From: Actinophytocola sp963840275
GTDB lineage: Bacteria; Actinomycetota; Actinomycetes; Mycobacteriales; Pseudonocardiaceae
Assembly: GCA_963840275.1 (NCBI GenBank)
Contig: CAWIYK010000007.1
Coordinates: forward strand, 930,001 to 994,000
Direction: 5' to 3'
DNA length: 64,000 bases
Part shown: positions 43,699 through 52,736 of the stretch, piece after piece
Position numbering within the stretch: position 1 is the first letter of the stretch
Layout of the letters: every line of letters begins with the position of its first letter
Made by a program: the position numbers and the translations under genes
Notes under the pieces: generated by a model
Seen by the model: the letters and a program-made list of their open reading frames with translations, nothing else
What the model was told of the DNA's origin: nothing
The model's database searches: none

Positions 43699-43736
43699 CC
43701 GCCGGAGCCTGGTTGCTCAGCCCCAGACTCCGGCGG
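43699..43736 (+). terminator. Intrinsic-type hairpin after the LpqH-like gene
   Basis: A perfect 9-bp inverted repeat, CCGCCGGAG (43699-43707) and CTCCGGCGG (43728-43736), begins 5 bases after the stop codon. No U-tract follows, which is common for actinobacterial terminators. Confidence 0.55.
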
Positions 43737-43930
43737 CCTGCTTCGATGCGTGACGAACCGAACCACGACGGGTAGCCCCAGTCGGTGAACTTCACGGCGT
43801 AGTCCCCATGCGTTCGTCCGCACCGCACCGGTCGCGAGTGGCGCCTTCAGAGGGACCTGAAGGAAACCGTAAGGGCGGCCGGGCAACCTGTGTTCATCAG
43901 CGAGAAAGCACAGGTCAAAGGAGCAGGACA

Positions 43931-44497
43931 ATGCGGAAGCTCATCGAGTCCACGTTCGTGTCTTTGGACGGCATCATCGACGACACGCGGCCGTCGACGG
44001 CCTCTCGGGCGGAGCCGCAGCACTGGGGGAACCAGTACTGGGACGCGGACCACGCCGGCTACACCACCAAGCTCATGGCCGACACCGACGCCATGCTGCT
44101 CGGCCGCGTCACCTACGAGGGGTTCGCGGAGGCGTGGTCCGGGCAGGAGGGCGAGGCCGCCGACGCGTTCAACAGCATGCCCAAGTACGTCGCGTCGCGG
44201 ACGTTGACCGAGACGACCTGGAACGCCACCCTGATCAAGGGGGACGTGGCCGAGGAGGTCGCCAAGCTGAAGGAGCAGCCGGGCAAGAACATCGCCAAGT
44301 GGGGCACCGGCGAGCTGGACCGCACCCTGGTCGAGCACGGCCTGGTCGACGAGTTCCACTTCTGGTACTTCCCGGTGATCGTCGGCGCTGGCAAGCACCT
44401 CTTCGAGGGCGCCGGCTTCGACACCACCCACCTCACGCTCGCCGACGTGAACCGGTTCGAGTCCGGGATCGTCGTCCACATCTACGTGCCCAAGTAG
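43931..44497 (+). CDS. Dihydrofolate reductase/RibD-type oxidoreductase
   Basis: The 188-aa protein belongs to the RibD C-terminal/DHFR-like family. It starts MRKLIESTFVSLDGIID, has MLLGRVTYEGFAEAW, SMPKYVASRTL, the cofactor-loop GKNIAKWGTGELDRTL and the end LFEGAGFDTTHLTL. These stand-alone proteins are usually NADPH reductases of unknown substrate. AGGAGC lies 9-13 bases before ATG 43931. It converges on the SARP gene with a shared hairpin. Confidence 0.86.
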   Translation: MRKLIESTFVSLDGIIDDTRPSTASRAEPQHWGNQYWDADHAGYTTKLMADTDAMLLGRVTYEGFAEAWSGQEGEAADAFNSMPKYVASRTLTETTWNATLIKGDVAEEVAKLKEQPGKNIAKWGTGELDRTLVEHGLVDEFHFWYFPVIVGAGKHLFEGAGFDTTHLTLADVNRFESGIVVHIYVPK

Positions 44498-44501
44498 GCC
44501 C

Positions 44502-47500
44502 TCACGCCGATGCCCGGTCCCCTTCCACGAGGGACCGGGCATCGGTCGCGGCCAGTGTGCGGCCCGCCGCGAACAGGGCCGCGAAGTCGGGCTCGGCGTC
44601 TCGAACCGTGGCGGTGATCGCGGCCAGCTCCGTGCGGTCCGAAGTGGACGACGGCTGCTCCGCCTGCTCTCGTGCGGTCTCGGCCGCGCCAAGCAGCCGC
44701 GCCGCCAGGGCGGGGCGTCCGTCCTCGAGAACGGCGGCCGCCATGCCGGTCAGTGCCCACGCCATGCCGTGCGGCGAGCCCTGCTCACGGAACACGTCGA
44801 AACCCTCCCGGAGACACGCGAGCGCCGTCGGGTCACCTTGGTACGTAAGCAGAAACCCCCGCTCGACGAGAACCATCGACAGGTACGGCGGGTTGCCCTC
44901 CTCGGACTGCTGGTCTCGGGCAGACGCCACCAGCCACCGCAGGTGCTCCGCCGCAGCCTCGAACTCACCGCCGCGGCGGGTGGCGAACGCCAGGCTGATG
45001 GTGGCGAACACCTCGCTCGACCGCTGCCCCTGCTCCTCGGCCAGCCGCCGCGCCCGGTCCGCGTGCTCACGGGCCGTCGGGTAGTCCCCGGCCTGCACCG
45101 ACAGCCACGCCAGCCACCCCAACCGGCCCGCCACATCGGCCCACAGCCCCAGCTCCTCGGCGATCCGCAGCTCCTCGCGGCCCAGCCGCGCCGCCTCCGC
45201 GTGGTCGCCGGTCAGGTCCGCGAGCCCGATCAGCCAGTCCGTCGCCTGCAACACCCCCCAGTCGTCGCCCAGCTCGCGGAACAGCTCGGCGCCGCGCCGT
45301 GCGTCGTGCTCCAGCGCGACCAGGTCGTGCCGCATGTGGGCGAGCATCGCCCTGGTGCTCAGCACCGCGGCCTCGCCCCACCGGTCACCCTCGGCCTCGC
45401 ACGTCGCCAGCGCCCGTGTCAGCAGGTCGACGGTGAGGGCAACGTCCCCGAAGTCGATGACGGCCGCGGCCAGGAACCACTCGGCGCGCGCCCGGCCGAC
45501 CGGGTCGGCCACCCCGTCGTACGTCAGCAGCGCGGCGGTCGCCCGCTCCGGCCCCGCCTCGCCCTGCCGGATCGCGAGGCCGGCCGACCACGTCTCGGCG
45601 GCCGCCCGCACCGCGGCGGGCGTCTCGCCGGGCACGGCCAGCGCCGCGGTCAGCGCCCGACGTGCCTCGATGAGCCGTCCACGCAGGTACCAGTACCAGG
45701 TCATGGCGACGGCCAGCCGCAACGCCTGTTCCGCCGCGCCGTCGCGCCGGAACGTGTCGAGCGCCGTCCGCAGGTTCGCCGCCTCCGCGTCCAGTCTGGT
45801 CAGCCACTCCCGCTGGCCCGAGCCACGCAGCCACGGCGCGGCCTCCTCCGCGAACGCGAGGTAGTGGTCGGCGTGGCGACGTCGCAGCGCCGCCTCGTCG
45901 TCGGTTTGACCGAGGCAGTACGCGGACACCGACTCCAACAGCCGGAACCGGGGGCCGTCGGCGCGCACCACCAGGGACCGGTCCACCAGCCCGGCCAACA
46001 GGTCCAGCACGTCGCCGTCGCACAGCGCCTCCGCCGCGGCCAGCGTGCATCCTCCCGAGTGGACGGCCAGCAGCCGCAGCACCGCCTGCTCGGCCCCGGT
46101 CAGCAGCCGCCAGCTCCAGTCGATCACCGCGGCCAGCGTGCGCTGCCGGGCCGGCGCGTCCCTCGGGCCGGTGCCGAGGAGCCCGAAGCGGTCCTGCGGC
46201 ACCCGCAGCCGCGCCGCCAGCTCGGCCACGCCCAGCGCGGGCACCCGGGCGGCGGCCAGCTCCAGCGCCAGCGGGATGCCGTCCAACCGCCGGCACACCT
46301 CCGCCACGGCGGCGGCGACCTCCGGTGTGGCCGCCAGCCCGGCCCTGGCCAGGAACAGCCGCACCGCGGGGGAGTGCGCCAGCCGGTCCGGGTCGTCGGT
46401 GTCCGGGATGTCGAGCGGCGGCAGGTCCCAGCGGGCCTCGCCCCGCAGCCGCAACGGCTCGCGGCTGGTGGTCAGCACCCGCACCCCCGGCGCGGCGGCC
46501 AGCAGCGCGCCGACCAGCTCGGCCGCCGGTTCGATCACGTGCTCGCAGTTGTCCAGCACCAGCACCATCCGCCGCGTCCGCACGGCGGCGGCCAGCCTGC
46601 TCACCGCGGCGCCCGGCGCCTCCGGGACGTTCAGCACGGCCAGCACCAGCTCGGCGGGATCGCCGGCACCGTCCCACGTGGTCAGGTCGACCAGCCATAC
46701 GCCGTCCTGGCACGCCTCGACCATGCCCCACGCGACCGCGACCGCCACGGTGGTCTTGCCGACGCCGCCGGGTCCGGTGAGCGTGACCAGCCGGCCGGTC
46801 GCCAGCAGCTCCCGCACCCGCGTCACGGCGTGGTCGCGGCCGACCAGCTCGGTCACGGGCGCGGGCAGGTTCGTGCTCGGCGCGGCGCCCCGCTCGGCCG
46901 ACGGCGCGTCCTCTGCCGGGTCGCCGGCGAGGATCGCCTGCTGCAGCGCGGCCAGCTCGGGGCTCGGGTCCAGTCCCAGCTCGTCGGCGAGCCCGCGGCG
47001 CAGCTCCTGGAAGCTGTCCAGTGCCTCGCCCACCCGGCCCGCCCGGTAGAGGGCGCGGAGGTGCGCGGCCCGCAGCCGTTCCCGGAACGGGTGCCTGGCA
47101 ACGTGTTCGCCGAGCTCGCCGACCAGCTCACGGTGTTCGCCGAGCGCCAACCGCGACTCGGCGTAGGCCTCCGTCGCGGCGAGCCGCTGCTCCTCCCACC
47201 TGGCGACGGCCGCACGCGCGAACTCCTCGTCGGCGAAGTCGGCCAGCGCCGGTCCGCGCCACAGGCCCAACGCCTCGCCGAGCAGTCGGGCCCTGGTCCT
47301 CGGCTCGTCGGCGTTCTGCGCGGTGGCGACCAGGTCCGCGAACCGGGTCGCGTCCACGTCTGCCCGCAGCACGTAGCCGGGCGCCTGGGACACGACCAGC
47401 TCCCGCGCGCCGGGCTCCGCACCGGCCAACGCCCGGCGCAGCTGCGAGACCCGCACGTGCACGGCCGCCGTCGGGTCGCCGGGCGCCGCGTCCCCCCACA

Positions 47501-47651
47501 CGTCGTCGACGAGACGGTCGACACCGACCGGCCGGCCCTCGTTGACGAGCAGGTCGGCCAGCAGCGCCCGCACCTTCCGTCCGGGCACCGTCACCGGCTC
47601 ACCGCCGTCGGTCCACACGGCCAACGGCCCCAACACCCCAAATCGCACCAC
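44502..47651 (-). CDS. SARP/AfsR-type transcriptional regulator (BTAD, NB-ARC ATPase, TPR)
   Basis: The 1049-aa protein has an OmpR-type winged helix (residues 1-90; LLADLLVNEGRPVGVDRLVD), a BTAD domain (95-245), an NTPase with P-loop TGPGGVGKTTVA and LVLDNCEHV (270-570) and a helical TPR-like C-terminus. Such proteins activate secondary-metabolite or developmental genes in response to a bound ligand or nucleotide. It is divergent from the cholesterol oxidase gene across 92 bp, so control of that gene is an attractive guess. No biosynthetic cluster surrounds it. Confidence 0.92.
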   Translation of the reverse strand: MVRFGVLGPLAVWTDGGEPVTVPGRKVRALLADLLVNEGRPVGVDRLVDDVWGDAAPGDPTAAVHVRVSQLRRALAGAEPGARELVVSQAPGYVLRADVDATRFADLVATAQNADEPRTRARLLGEALGLWRGPALADFADEEFARAAVARWEEQRLAATEAYAESRLALGEHRELVGELGEHVARHPFRERLRAAHLRALYRAGRVGEALDSFQELRRGLADELGLDPSPELAALQQAILAGDPAEDAPSAERGAAPSTNLPAPVTELVGRDHAVTRVRELLATGRLVTLTGPGGVGKTTVAVAVAWGMVEACQDGVWLVDLTTWDGAGDPAELVLAVLNVPEAPGAAVSRLAAAVRTRRMVLVLDNCEHVIEPAAELVGALLAAAPGVRVLTTSREPLRLRGEARWDLPPLDIPDTDDPDRLAHSPAVRLFLARAGLAATPEVAAAVAEVCRRLDGIPLALELAAARVPALGVAELAARLRVPQDRFGLLGTGPRDAPARQRTLAAVIDWSWRLLTGAEQAVLRLLAVHSGGCTLAAAEALCDGDVLDLLAGLVDRSLVVRADGPRFRLLESVSAYCLGQTDDEAALRRRHADHYLAFAEEAAPWLRGSGQREWLTRLDAEAANLRTALDTFRRDGAAEQALRLAVAMTWYWYLRGRLIEARRALTAALAVPGETPAAVRAAAETWSAGLAIRQGEAGPERATAALLTYDGVADPVGRARAEWFLAAAVIDFGDVALTVDLLTRALATCEAEGDRWGEAAVLSTRAMLAHMRHDLVALEHDARRGAELFRELGDDWGVLQATDWLIGLADLTGDHAEAARLGREELRIAEELGLWADVAGRLGWLAWLSVQAGDYPTAREHADRARRLAEEQGQRSSEVFATISLAFATRRGGEFEAAAEHLRWLVASARDQQSEEGNPPYLSMVLVERGFLLTYQGDPTALACLREGFDVFREQGSPHGMAWALTGMAAAVLEDGRPALAARLLGAAETAREQAEQPSSTSDRTELAAITATVRDAEPDFAALFAAGRTLAATDARSLVEGDRASA
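44507..44545. terminator. Bidirectional hairpin between RibD-like and SARP genes
   Basis: A perfect 15-bp inverted repeat, CCGATGCCCGGTCCC (44507-44521) and GGGACCGGGCATCGG (44531-44545), with a 9-nt loop, lies between the convergent genes. It sits within the last codons of the SARP gene, so it would terminate both transcripts. Confidence 0.7.
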
Positions 47652-47743
47652 CGCAGGCTACGGCCCCAAGCGAGTAGGTAGTGACGTAGGCCACACGCAT
47701 CCGTATAACATGTTCTCATTCCTTCGAGAGTGAGGAAGCTCAC
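47652..47743. promoter_or_regulatory. Divergent promoter region, SARP regulator / cholesterol oxidase
   Basis: Within this 92-bp gap TATAAC (47704-47709) is a fair -10 for the oxidase gene and overlaps the palindrome AACATGTT (47707-47714). Two GTAGG repeats (47674-47678, 47686-47690) 12 bp apart lie upstream; SARP sites usually repeat at 11 bp, so the match is loose. GAGGAAG (47732-47738) is the ribosome site for the oxidase. Confidence 0.4.
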
Positions 47744-49378
47744 ATGAGTACAGGCACCCTGCATGACAACGGTTCCAGACCTTTGTCACGCCGTACCTTC
47801 ATCGCTGGAACTGGTTCTATTCTCGCGGCGGCGACCCTCGTCGGGAACGCCACCGCGACGGCCGCCGCCGCGGCCGGTCCGATCGGGAACGGGGCGCGTG
47901 TCGCGGTCCTCGTGATCGGCACCGGCTACGGCGGCTCCGTCGCCGCGCTGCGGCTCGCGCAGGCCGGCGTCGACGTGCACATGATCGAGATGGGCATGGC
48001 GTGGGACACCGCCGGCTCGGACGGCAAGATCTTCGCCAACACCACCAACCCGGACGGTCGCTCGTACTGGCTGCGCACCAAGACGAAACAGCCGCTGAGC
48101 AACTTCCTCGGCTTCCCGATCGACCGGAACATCCCGCGGTACACCGGAATCCTCGACGCGGAGGAGTTCGCCGGCATCACCGTCTACCAGGGCCGCGGCG
48201 TCGGCGGCGGGTCGCTCGTCAACGGTGGCATGGCGGTCACCCCGAAGCGCGAGAACTTCGGCGCGATCCTGCCGTCGGTCGACGCCGACGAGATGTACGC
48301 CACCTACTATCCGCGCGCCAACTCAGGACTTGGCGTCGGCACCATCGACCCCGCCTGGTTCGACACCACCGCCTGCTACCAGTACGCGCGGGTCGGCCGC
48401 AAACACGCGCAACGGTCCGGTTTCCCGTTCGTGTTCGTGCCCGCCGTGTACGACTGGAACTACATGAAGCAGGAGGCGGCCGGCACCGTCCCGAAGTCGG
48501 CGCTGCTCGGCGAGATCCTGTACGGCAACAACTACGGCAAGAAGTCGCTGCAGAAGACGTACCTCGCACAGATCAAGGCGACCGGCCGCGTCACGATCTC
48601 CCCGCTGCACCGGGTCAACTCGGTCGCTCCCGCCGCCGGTGGCGGCTACACGGTCGTCATCGACCAGCTCAACACCACCGGCGACACCACGGCCACCAAG
48701 ACCGTCACCGCGGACCGCGTCTTCTTCGCGGCCGGCAGCGTCGGCACCAGCAAGCTGCTCACGAAGCTGAAGGCCACCGGCGCGCTGCCCAACCTCAACG
48801 GTGAGATCGGCCAGGGCTGGGGCGACAACGGCAACGTCATGTGCGGGCGCGCCAACCACCTGTGGGACCCGACCGGCAGCCTCCAGGCCTCGATCCCGAC
48901 GGGCGGCATCGACAACTGGGCCGCGGGCGGCGCGTTCGCCGAGGTCGCGCCGCTGCCCACCGGCATCGAGACCTTCGCCTCCTTCTACCTGTCGATCACC
49001 AAGAACCCGAACCGCGCCCAGTTCTCGTGGAACGCGGCAGCCGGGAAGGTCGACCTGAACTGGCAGACGGCGTGGAAGCAGCCGTCCGTCAATGCCGCCA
49101 AGACGATCTTCGACAAGATCAACGCGAAGGAGGGGACGATCTACCGGACCGACCTCTTCGGCGTGTACAAGATCTGGGGCGACCACCTCACCTACCACCC
49201 GCTCGGCGGGGCGGTGCTGAACAAGGCGACCGACAACTACGGGCGCCTGCACGGGTATCCGGGCCTGTACGTCATCGACGGCGCGCTGATTCCGGGCAAC
49301 ACCAGCGTCAACCCGTTCGTCACGATCACGGCACTCGCCGAACGGAACATCGAGAGGATCATCGCCACCGACCTGTGA
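47744..49378 (+). CDS. Cholesterol oxidase (GMC/ChoA type), Tat-exported
   Basis: This flavoenzyme would oxidise and isomerise 3-beta-hydroxysterols to the 4-en-3-one outside the cell. The 544-aa protein has a twin-arginine signal (SRRTFIAGTGSILAAATLVG), the FAD motif VLVIGTGYGGSVAALRLA, GRGVGGGSLVNGGMAVTP and a C-terminal catalytic region with HLTYHPLGG and the end VIDGALIPGNTSVNPFVTI. It closely resembles streptomycete ChoA-type enzymes. The ATG has a good ribosome site (GAGGAAG). No cholesterol-ring degradation cluster is nearby. Confidence 0.93.
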   Translation: MSTGTLHDNGSRPLSRRTFIAGTGSILAAATLVGNATATAAAAAGPIGNGARVAVLVIGTGYGGSVAALRLAQAGVDVHMIEMGMAWDTAGSDGKIFANTTNPDGRSYWLRTKTKQPLSNFLGFPIDRNIPRYTGILDAEEFAGITVYQGRGVGGGSLVNGGMAVTPKRENFGAILPSVDADEMYATYYPRANSGLGVGTIDPAWFDTTACYQYARVGRKHAQRSGFPFVFVPAVYDWNYMKQEAAGTVPKSALLGEILYGNNYGKKSLQKTYLAQIKATGRVTISPLHRVNSVAPAAGGGYTVVIDQLNTTGDTTATKTVTADRVFFAAGSVGTSKLLTKLKATGALPNLNGEIGQGWGDNGNVMCGRANHLWDPTGSLQASIPTGGIDNWAAGGAFAEVAPLPTGIETFASFYLSITKNPNRAQFSWNAAAGKVDLNWQTAWKQPSVNAAKTIFDKINAKEGTIYRTDLFGVYKIWGDHLTYHPLGGAVLNKATDNYGRLHGYPGLYVIDGALIPGNTSVNPFVTITALAERNIERIIATDL

Positions 49379-49385
49379 CGGTGGC

Positions 49386-49414
49386 CCGCTGGGTGGGCCC
49401 GGCTCACCCAGCGG
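49386..49414. terminator. Bidirectional hairpin after the cholesterol oxidase gene
   Basis: CCGCTGGGTG (49386-49395) pairs perfectly with CACCCAGCGG (49405-49414) around a 9-nt loop. It begins 7 bases after the oxidase stop and covers the stop codon of the convergent AhpD-like gene. Confidence 0.65.
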
Positions 49415-49889
49415 CGTTCGGCAGCACGCACGCGGTGTCCAGGCCGAGCACGTGGTTGAGTCGCCCGAACGCCAGCCACGAGCCGATGCTCATGCTCAGC
49501 TCGACGATCTCGACCTGGCTGTAGTGCGCGGTCATGCGGGCCCAGAACTCGTCGTCGAGGCCGTGGTGGTCCAGCGCGTACCGCTCGGCGTACTCGGCGG
49601 CGAGCCTGGTGCGGTCGTCGAACGCGTCGGTGGTGCGCCAGTCGGTCACCGCGTTCTCGAACCCGTCCTCGACCTTCTCGCCGTCCTTCTCGGTCCGCCA
49701 GTCCTGGCAGAACACGCATCCGTTGATCTGCGCGATCCGCAGCCGGGCGGCCTCGAACTCGCGGAGCCCCAGCGTCGTGTCGGCGTACACCGCGAGCGAG
49801 AACTTCGACGCGGCGATCCCGATGCCGGGGACCATCTCGCTCCACACGTACTGGATCGGGTCCTTGCCGTCGGGGATGTCGATGTTCAT
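49404..49889 (-). CDS. Carboxymuconolactone decarboxylase/AhpD-like protein
   Basis: The 161-aa helical protein carries the AhpD-type redox pair in INGCVFCQDW and a following conserved EYAERYALDHHG region. Such proteins act as alkylhydroperoxidase-like or decarboxylase-like enzymes. The ATG overlaps the stop of the upstream oxidoreductase gene by 4 bases (ATGA), so the pair acts together, perhaps in steroid or lipid metabolism beside the cholesterol oxidase; that link is inference. Confidence 0.87.
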   Translation of the reverse strand: MNIDIPDGKDPIQYVWSEMVPGIGIAASKFSLAVYADTTLGLREFEAARLRIAQINGCVFCQDWRTEKDGEKVEDGFENAVTDWRTTDAFDDRTRLAAEYAERYALDHHGLDDEFWARMTAHYSQVEIVELSMSIGSWLAFGRLNHVLGLDTACVLPNAAG

Positions 49890-50956
49890 CGCGGGGTCCT
49901 TCCGAGGTGGCCGGGACGCAGGGGGACGTCGAGCGCGTCGTAGAGACCGGGTTTCTCGCCCGCGAGCCAGCCGATGGCGTTGACCAGCCTGCCGACGGCC
50001 GTCGCGTTCCCGCCCGCGGACCGGTTCTCGCCCTCGTCGGTCGCCTCGACGGTCACCTCGATGCGCGGCCGGCCCTCGATGATCACGCGGTGCGCGCCCG
50101 CGCCGTCCGGCGGCGTCGGCCAGTCCGGCGCGCACGAGGGATGGATGCGGGTGACGTGCTCGATGACGATGCGCGGCACGCCGTCGACGACGCCCAGCAC
50201 CTCGAACCGCACCGCGCCCTGTGTGCCGGCCGCGAAGTCGCCCATCGTCCTGGTGCTCACCGTGGTCTCGAGCGCGCGGCGGTCCAGCGTCTCGACGATC
50301 TCGTCCAGCTCGACGCCGAGCGCCCTTGCCATCAGCCGGATCTGCCCGCCCCACACCATGGTCGGGACCGAGGCCATCAGCATCGGCGGGTCGTAGTCCA
50401 TCGGCTGGCCCATGCCGACGAGGTAGCGCACCGAGTCGGGCTGCTCGTAGGTGGAGTAGTCGAAGATCTCCTGGCAGCGGATCACGTCCACCCGCGTGCC
50501 GAGGCCGCTGACCAGCAGGGGGAGCACGTCGTTGCCCCAGCCCGGGTCCACACCGGAGACGAACAGCGAGCCGCCGCCCGCCTCGATCGCGGCGAGGACC
50601 GGTTCGCGCAGCTCCGGCGGGGCGTTGCGCTGGTCGTAGAGGGCGTAGAGCGACGGCGTGACGACGACGGCGCCGACGCGGATCGCCCTGACGATGTCGG
50701 CGAGCGCCTCGTCGGGCCGGATGTCGCCGGAGGCCGCGTAGACGACGGCGCGCGGCGCGGCGGCCAGCACGGCGTCGACGTCGTCGGTCGCCGGCACGAT
50801 GTCGTGGTCCAGGCCGGCGATGGCGCCGGCGTCGAGCCCGACCTTGTCGGGGTTGTTGACGAGCACGGCCGACAGCTCGAGCTCGGGGTGGGCGTCCACG
50901 GCACGAATGGCCGCACGACCGACGTTGCCGGTGCCCCAGACCACCGTGGGTATCAC
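49886..50956 (-). CDS. NAD(P)-dependent oxidoreductase, dihydrodipicolinate-reductase-like N-terminus
   Basis: The 356-aa protein opens with a Rossmann motif VVWGTGNVGRAAIRAVDAHP and continues with DHDIVPATDDVDAVLAA and SLFVSGVDPGWGNDVLPLL. Together these mark the 2,4-diaminopentanoate dehydrogenase/DapB-like group common in mycobacteria and rhodococci. The substrate is unknown and may be a lipid or steroid-derived compound. GTG 50956 gives the motif at the N-terminus. It is divergent from xthA. Confidence 0.82.
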   Translation of the reverse strand: MIPTVVWGTGNVGRAAIRAVDAHPELELSAVLVNNPDKVGLDAGAIAGLDHDIVPATDDVDAVLAAAPRAVVYAASGDIRPDEALADIVRAIRVGAVVVTPSLYALYDQRNAPPELREPVLAAIEAGGGSLFVSGVDPGWGNDVLPLLVSGLGTRVDVIRCQEIFDYSTYEQPDSVRYLVGMGQPMDYDPPMLMASVPTMVWGGQIRLMARALGVELDEIVETLDRRALETTVSTRTMGDFAAGTQGAVRFEVLGVVDGVPRIVIEHVTRIHPSCAPDWPTPPDGAGAHRVIIEGRPRIEVTVEATDEGENRSAGGNATAVGRLVNAIGWLAGEKPGLYDALDVPLRPGHLGRTPR

Positions 50957-51035
50957 GTCATCGACAGTATTGAACGCACGTCGCGGTGCATAGCGGCCGA
51001 CCGGAGCCAACCGGCGTCGCCTCGACCCCGCGAAA

Positions 51036-51058
51036 TTGTCGGTGGGTGCGACTAGCGT
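51036..51058 (+). promoter_or_regulatory. RecA-NDp/PafBC-type DNA-damage promoter of xthA
   Basis: TTGTCGGTG (51036-51044), 8 bases, TAGCGT (51053-51058): a full match to the mycobacterial RecA-independent DNA-damage promoter TTGTCRGTG-N8-TANNNT. The xthA GTG is 8 bases beyond the -10, so the mRNA is probably leaderless. The same motif appears at the ends of the repeat family in this window. Confidence 0.7.
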
Positions 51059-51065
51059 CGTTGCC

Positions 51066-51929
51066 GTGAGAATTGCCACCTGGAACGTGAACTCCGTCAA
51101 GCAGCGGATGCCACGCCTGTTGCCCTGGCTCGACCAGCGGCGGCCGGACGTCGTGTGCCTGCAGGAGACCAAGCTGACCGACGAGGCCTTCGGCGCGCTG
51201 CTGGGCGCCGAGCTCGGCGAACGCGGGTACGAGTTCGCGTTAGCCGGCGAGGTCCAGTGGAACGGCGTGGCGATCCTGTCGCGCGTCGGCCTCGACGACG
51301 TGGTCGTCGGGGTGGAGGGGGCGCCCGGGTTCCCGAACCCCGAGGCGCGCGCGGTGGCCGCCACCTGCGGCGGCGTGCGCGTGCACTCGTTGTACGTGCC
51401 GAACGGGCGGGAGCCGGACTCCGAGCACTACCAGTACAAGCTGGCGTGGCTGGCGGCGTTGCGCGACGTCGTGAAGGCCGGCCCGGACGCGGCCTTGTTA
51501 TGCGGCGACATGAACATCGCCCCCGCCGACGCCGACGTGTTCGACCCGGCGGCCTACGTCGGGCAGACGCACGTCACGCCGCCGGAGCGCGCGGCCCTCG
51601 CCGAGCTGCAGGCGCTCGGCTTACGCGACGTGATCCGGGACCGGTGGCCGGACGAGCGCGTCTTCACCTACTGGGACTACCGCGCGGGCATGTTCCACCA
51701 GGACCTCGGCATGCGCATCGACCTCATCCTCGCCACGGCGCCCGTCGCGGGGCGGGTCGCCGCGGCCTGGGTCGACCGCCTGGCCCGCAAGGGCACCGGG
51801 CCGAGCGACCACGCGCCGGTCATCGTCGACCTCGACGAGGCGCCGGACGGGGACATCGGGCCGGTCGTGCCACCGCCGTCGGCACGTGGCGGGCGGCGGA
51901 AACCCGTGAAGTTACCCCAGTCAAAGTAG
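51066..51929 (+). CDS. xthA: Exodeoxyribonuclease III (AP endonuclease)
   Basis: It cleaves DNA at abasic sites and trims 3' ends in base-excision repair. The 287-aa EEP-fold protein has RIATWNVNSVKQR, the metal-binding Glu in CLQETKL, LCGDMNIAPAD, FTYWDYR and the catalytic pair in GPSDHAPVIVD. GTG 51066 lies directly after a DNA-damage-type promoter motif, and there is no ribosome site, consistent with a leaderless message. The 3' end overlaps a convergent gene by 9 bases. Confidence 0.95.
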   Translation: MRIATWNVNSVKQRMPRLLPWLDQRRPDVVCLQETKLTDEAFGALLGAELGERGYEFALAGEVQWNGVAILSRVGLDDVVVGVEGAPGFPNPEARAVAATCGGVRVHSLYVPNGREPDSEHYQYKLAWLAALRDVVKAGPDAALLCGDMNIAPADADVFDPAAYVGQTHVTPPERAALAELQALGLRDVIRDRWPDERVFTYWDYRAGMFHQDLGMRIDLILATAPVAGRVAAAWVDRLARKGTGPSDHAPVIVDLDEAPDGDIGPVVPPPSARGGRRKPVKLPQSK

Positions 51930-52736
51930 CGGCCACCGACGCATGGCGTAGCCGCGCAGCCGGGTGTCCATGCGCGTGATCGTCACCGCGTCCGGCGGCC
52001 AGTACGTCGCCGTGACGACCCGGTCGAGGGTCTTCCAACACTTCAGCGTCTCCGCCCACGTGACCTCGAGGAGCCACCTACGCAACACGTACAACCTCAT
52101 CAGCACCCGCGCCGCCGCGGCTGACAGGTCCGGGTCGTTCGCCGAGCCGGCCTCGAACACGGCCGCGCCGAACGGCGTGAGCTCGTCGGCCAGTGCGTCA
52201 CGGGCCGACCGCGTGCGCTGGTAGACGTCCTTTCGCGACTGCGGCTCCCGAGGTTGCCGCAGTGCCGCGGCGATCAGGGCGGCGAGCTCCGGGCGCGGGT
52301 CGGTGGCCGACCGCACGGCTTCCATCGCCGTCGGGAGGGTCGCCGCCAGCGCCAGGGCGGCCACGAACGCGACATGGGTGTCGGTCGCCTCCGCCTCGCG
52401 CAGCCGTGCCAGGCGGGGGAGCGCCTCGGTCAGGTCGGTCGGGTCGAGCGCCACGTCCGGCAGGTCGAGGAGCTCGAGCAGGGCCGGCGTCGGCTCGAAC
52501 GCGGGCGGCGGTTCCGGCTGCCGCTCGGCCTCGGTCGCCGCCGCGCGAAGGAACTGCTCGACCACGTCGAGCAGTTCTCGGAGGTCGTCGGCGAGCACGC
52601 CGGAGCGCTCCAGCACCCGCAGGAGCACCGGCGCGATCGAGACGCCGCCACCCGGCGTCGTCGCCGACGGCACCGCGCGGCGGTTGTCGAGCGCCGGCGT
52701 CGCGCGGAGGTTCGGGTCCTGCCTCGAGTAGCTCAT
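51921..52736 (-). CDS. Hypothetical helical protein coupled to a TetR gene
   Basis: This 271-aa soluble protein is rich in Ala, Leu, Arg and acidic residues and mostly predicted helical, with an N-terminal disordered part and the ending TRLRGYAMRRWPLL. I recognise no family or catalytic motif. Its ATG overlaps the stop of the TetR gene by 4 bases, so expression is linked. Confidence 0.65.
   Translation of the reverse strand: MSYSRQDPNLRATPALDNRRAVPSATTPGGGVSIAPVLLRVLERSGVLADDLRELLDVVEQFLRAAATEAERQPEPPPAFEPTPALLELLDLPDVALDPTDLTEALPRLARLREAEATDTHVAFVAALALAATLPTAMEAVRSATDPRPELAALIAAALRQPREPQSRKDVYQRTRSARDALADELTPFGAAVFEAGSANDPDLSAAAARVLMRLYVLRRWLLEVTWAETLKCWKTLDRVVTATYWPPDAVTITRMDTRLRGYAMRRWPLL

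Noticed and set aside
44769..47681. 970-codon frame antisense to the SARP gene
   Set aside because: Gln/Arg/Pro-rich shadow; the minus strand encodes clear HTH, BTAD and P-loop domains.
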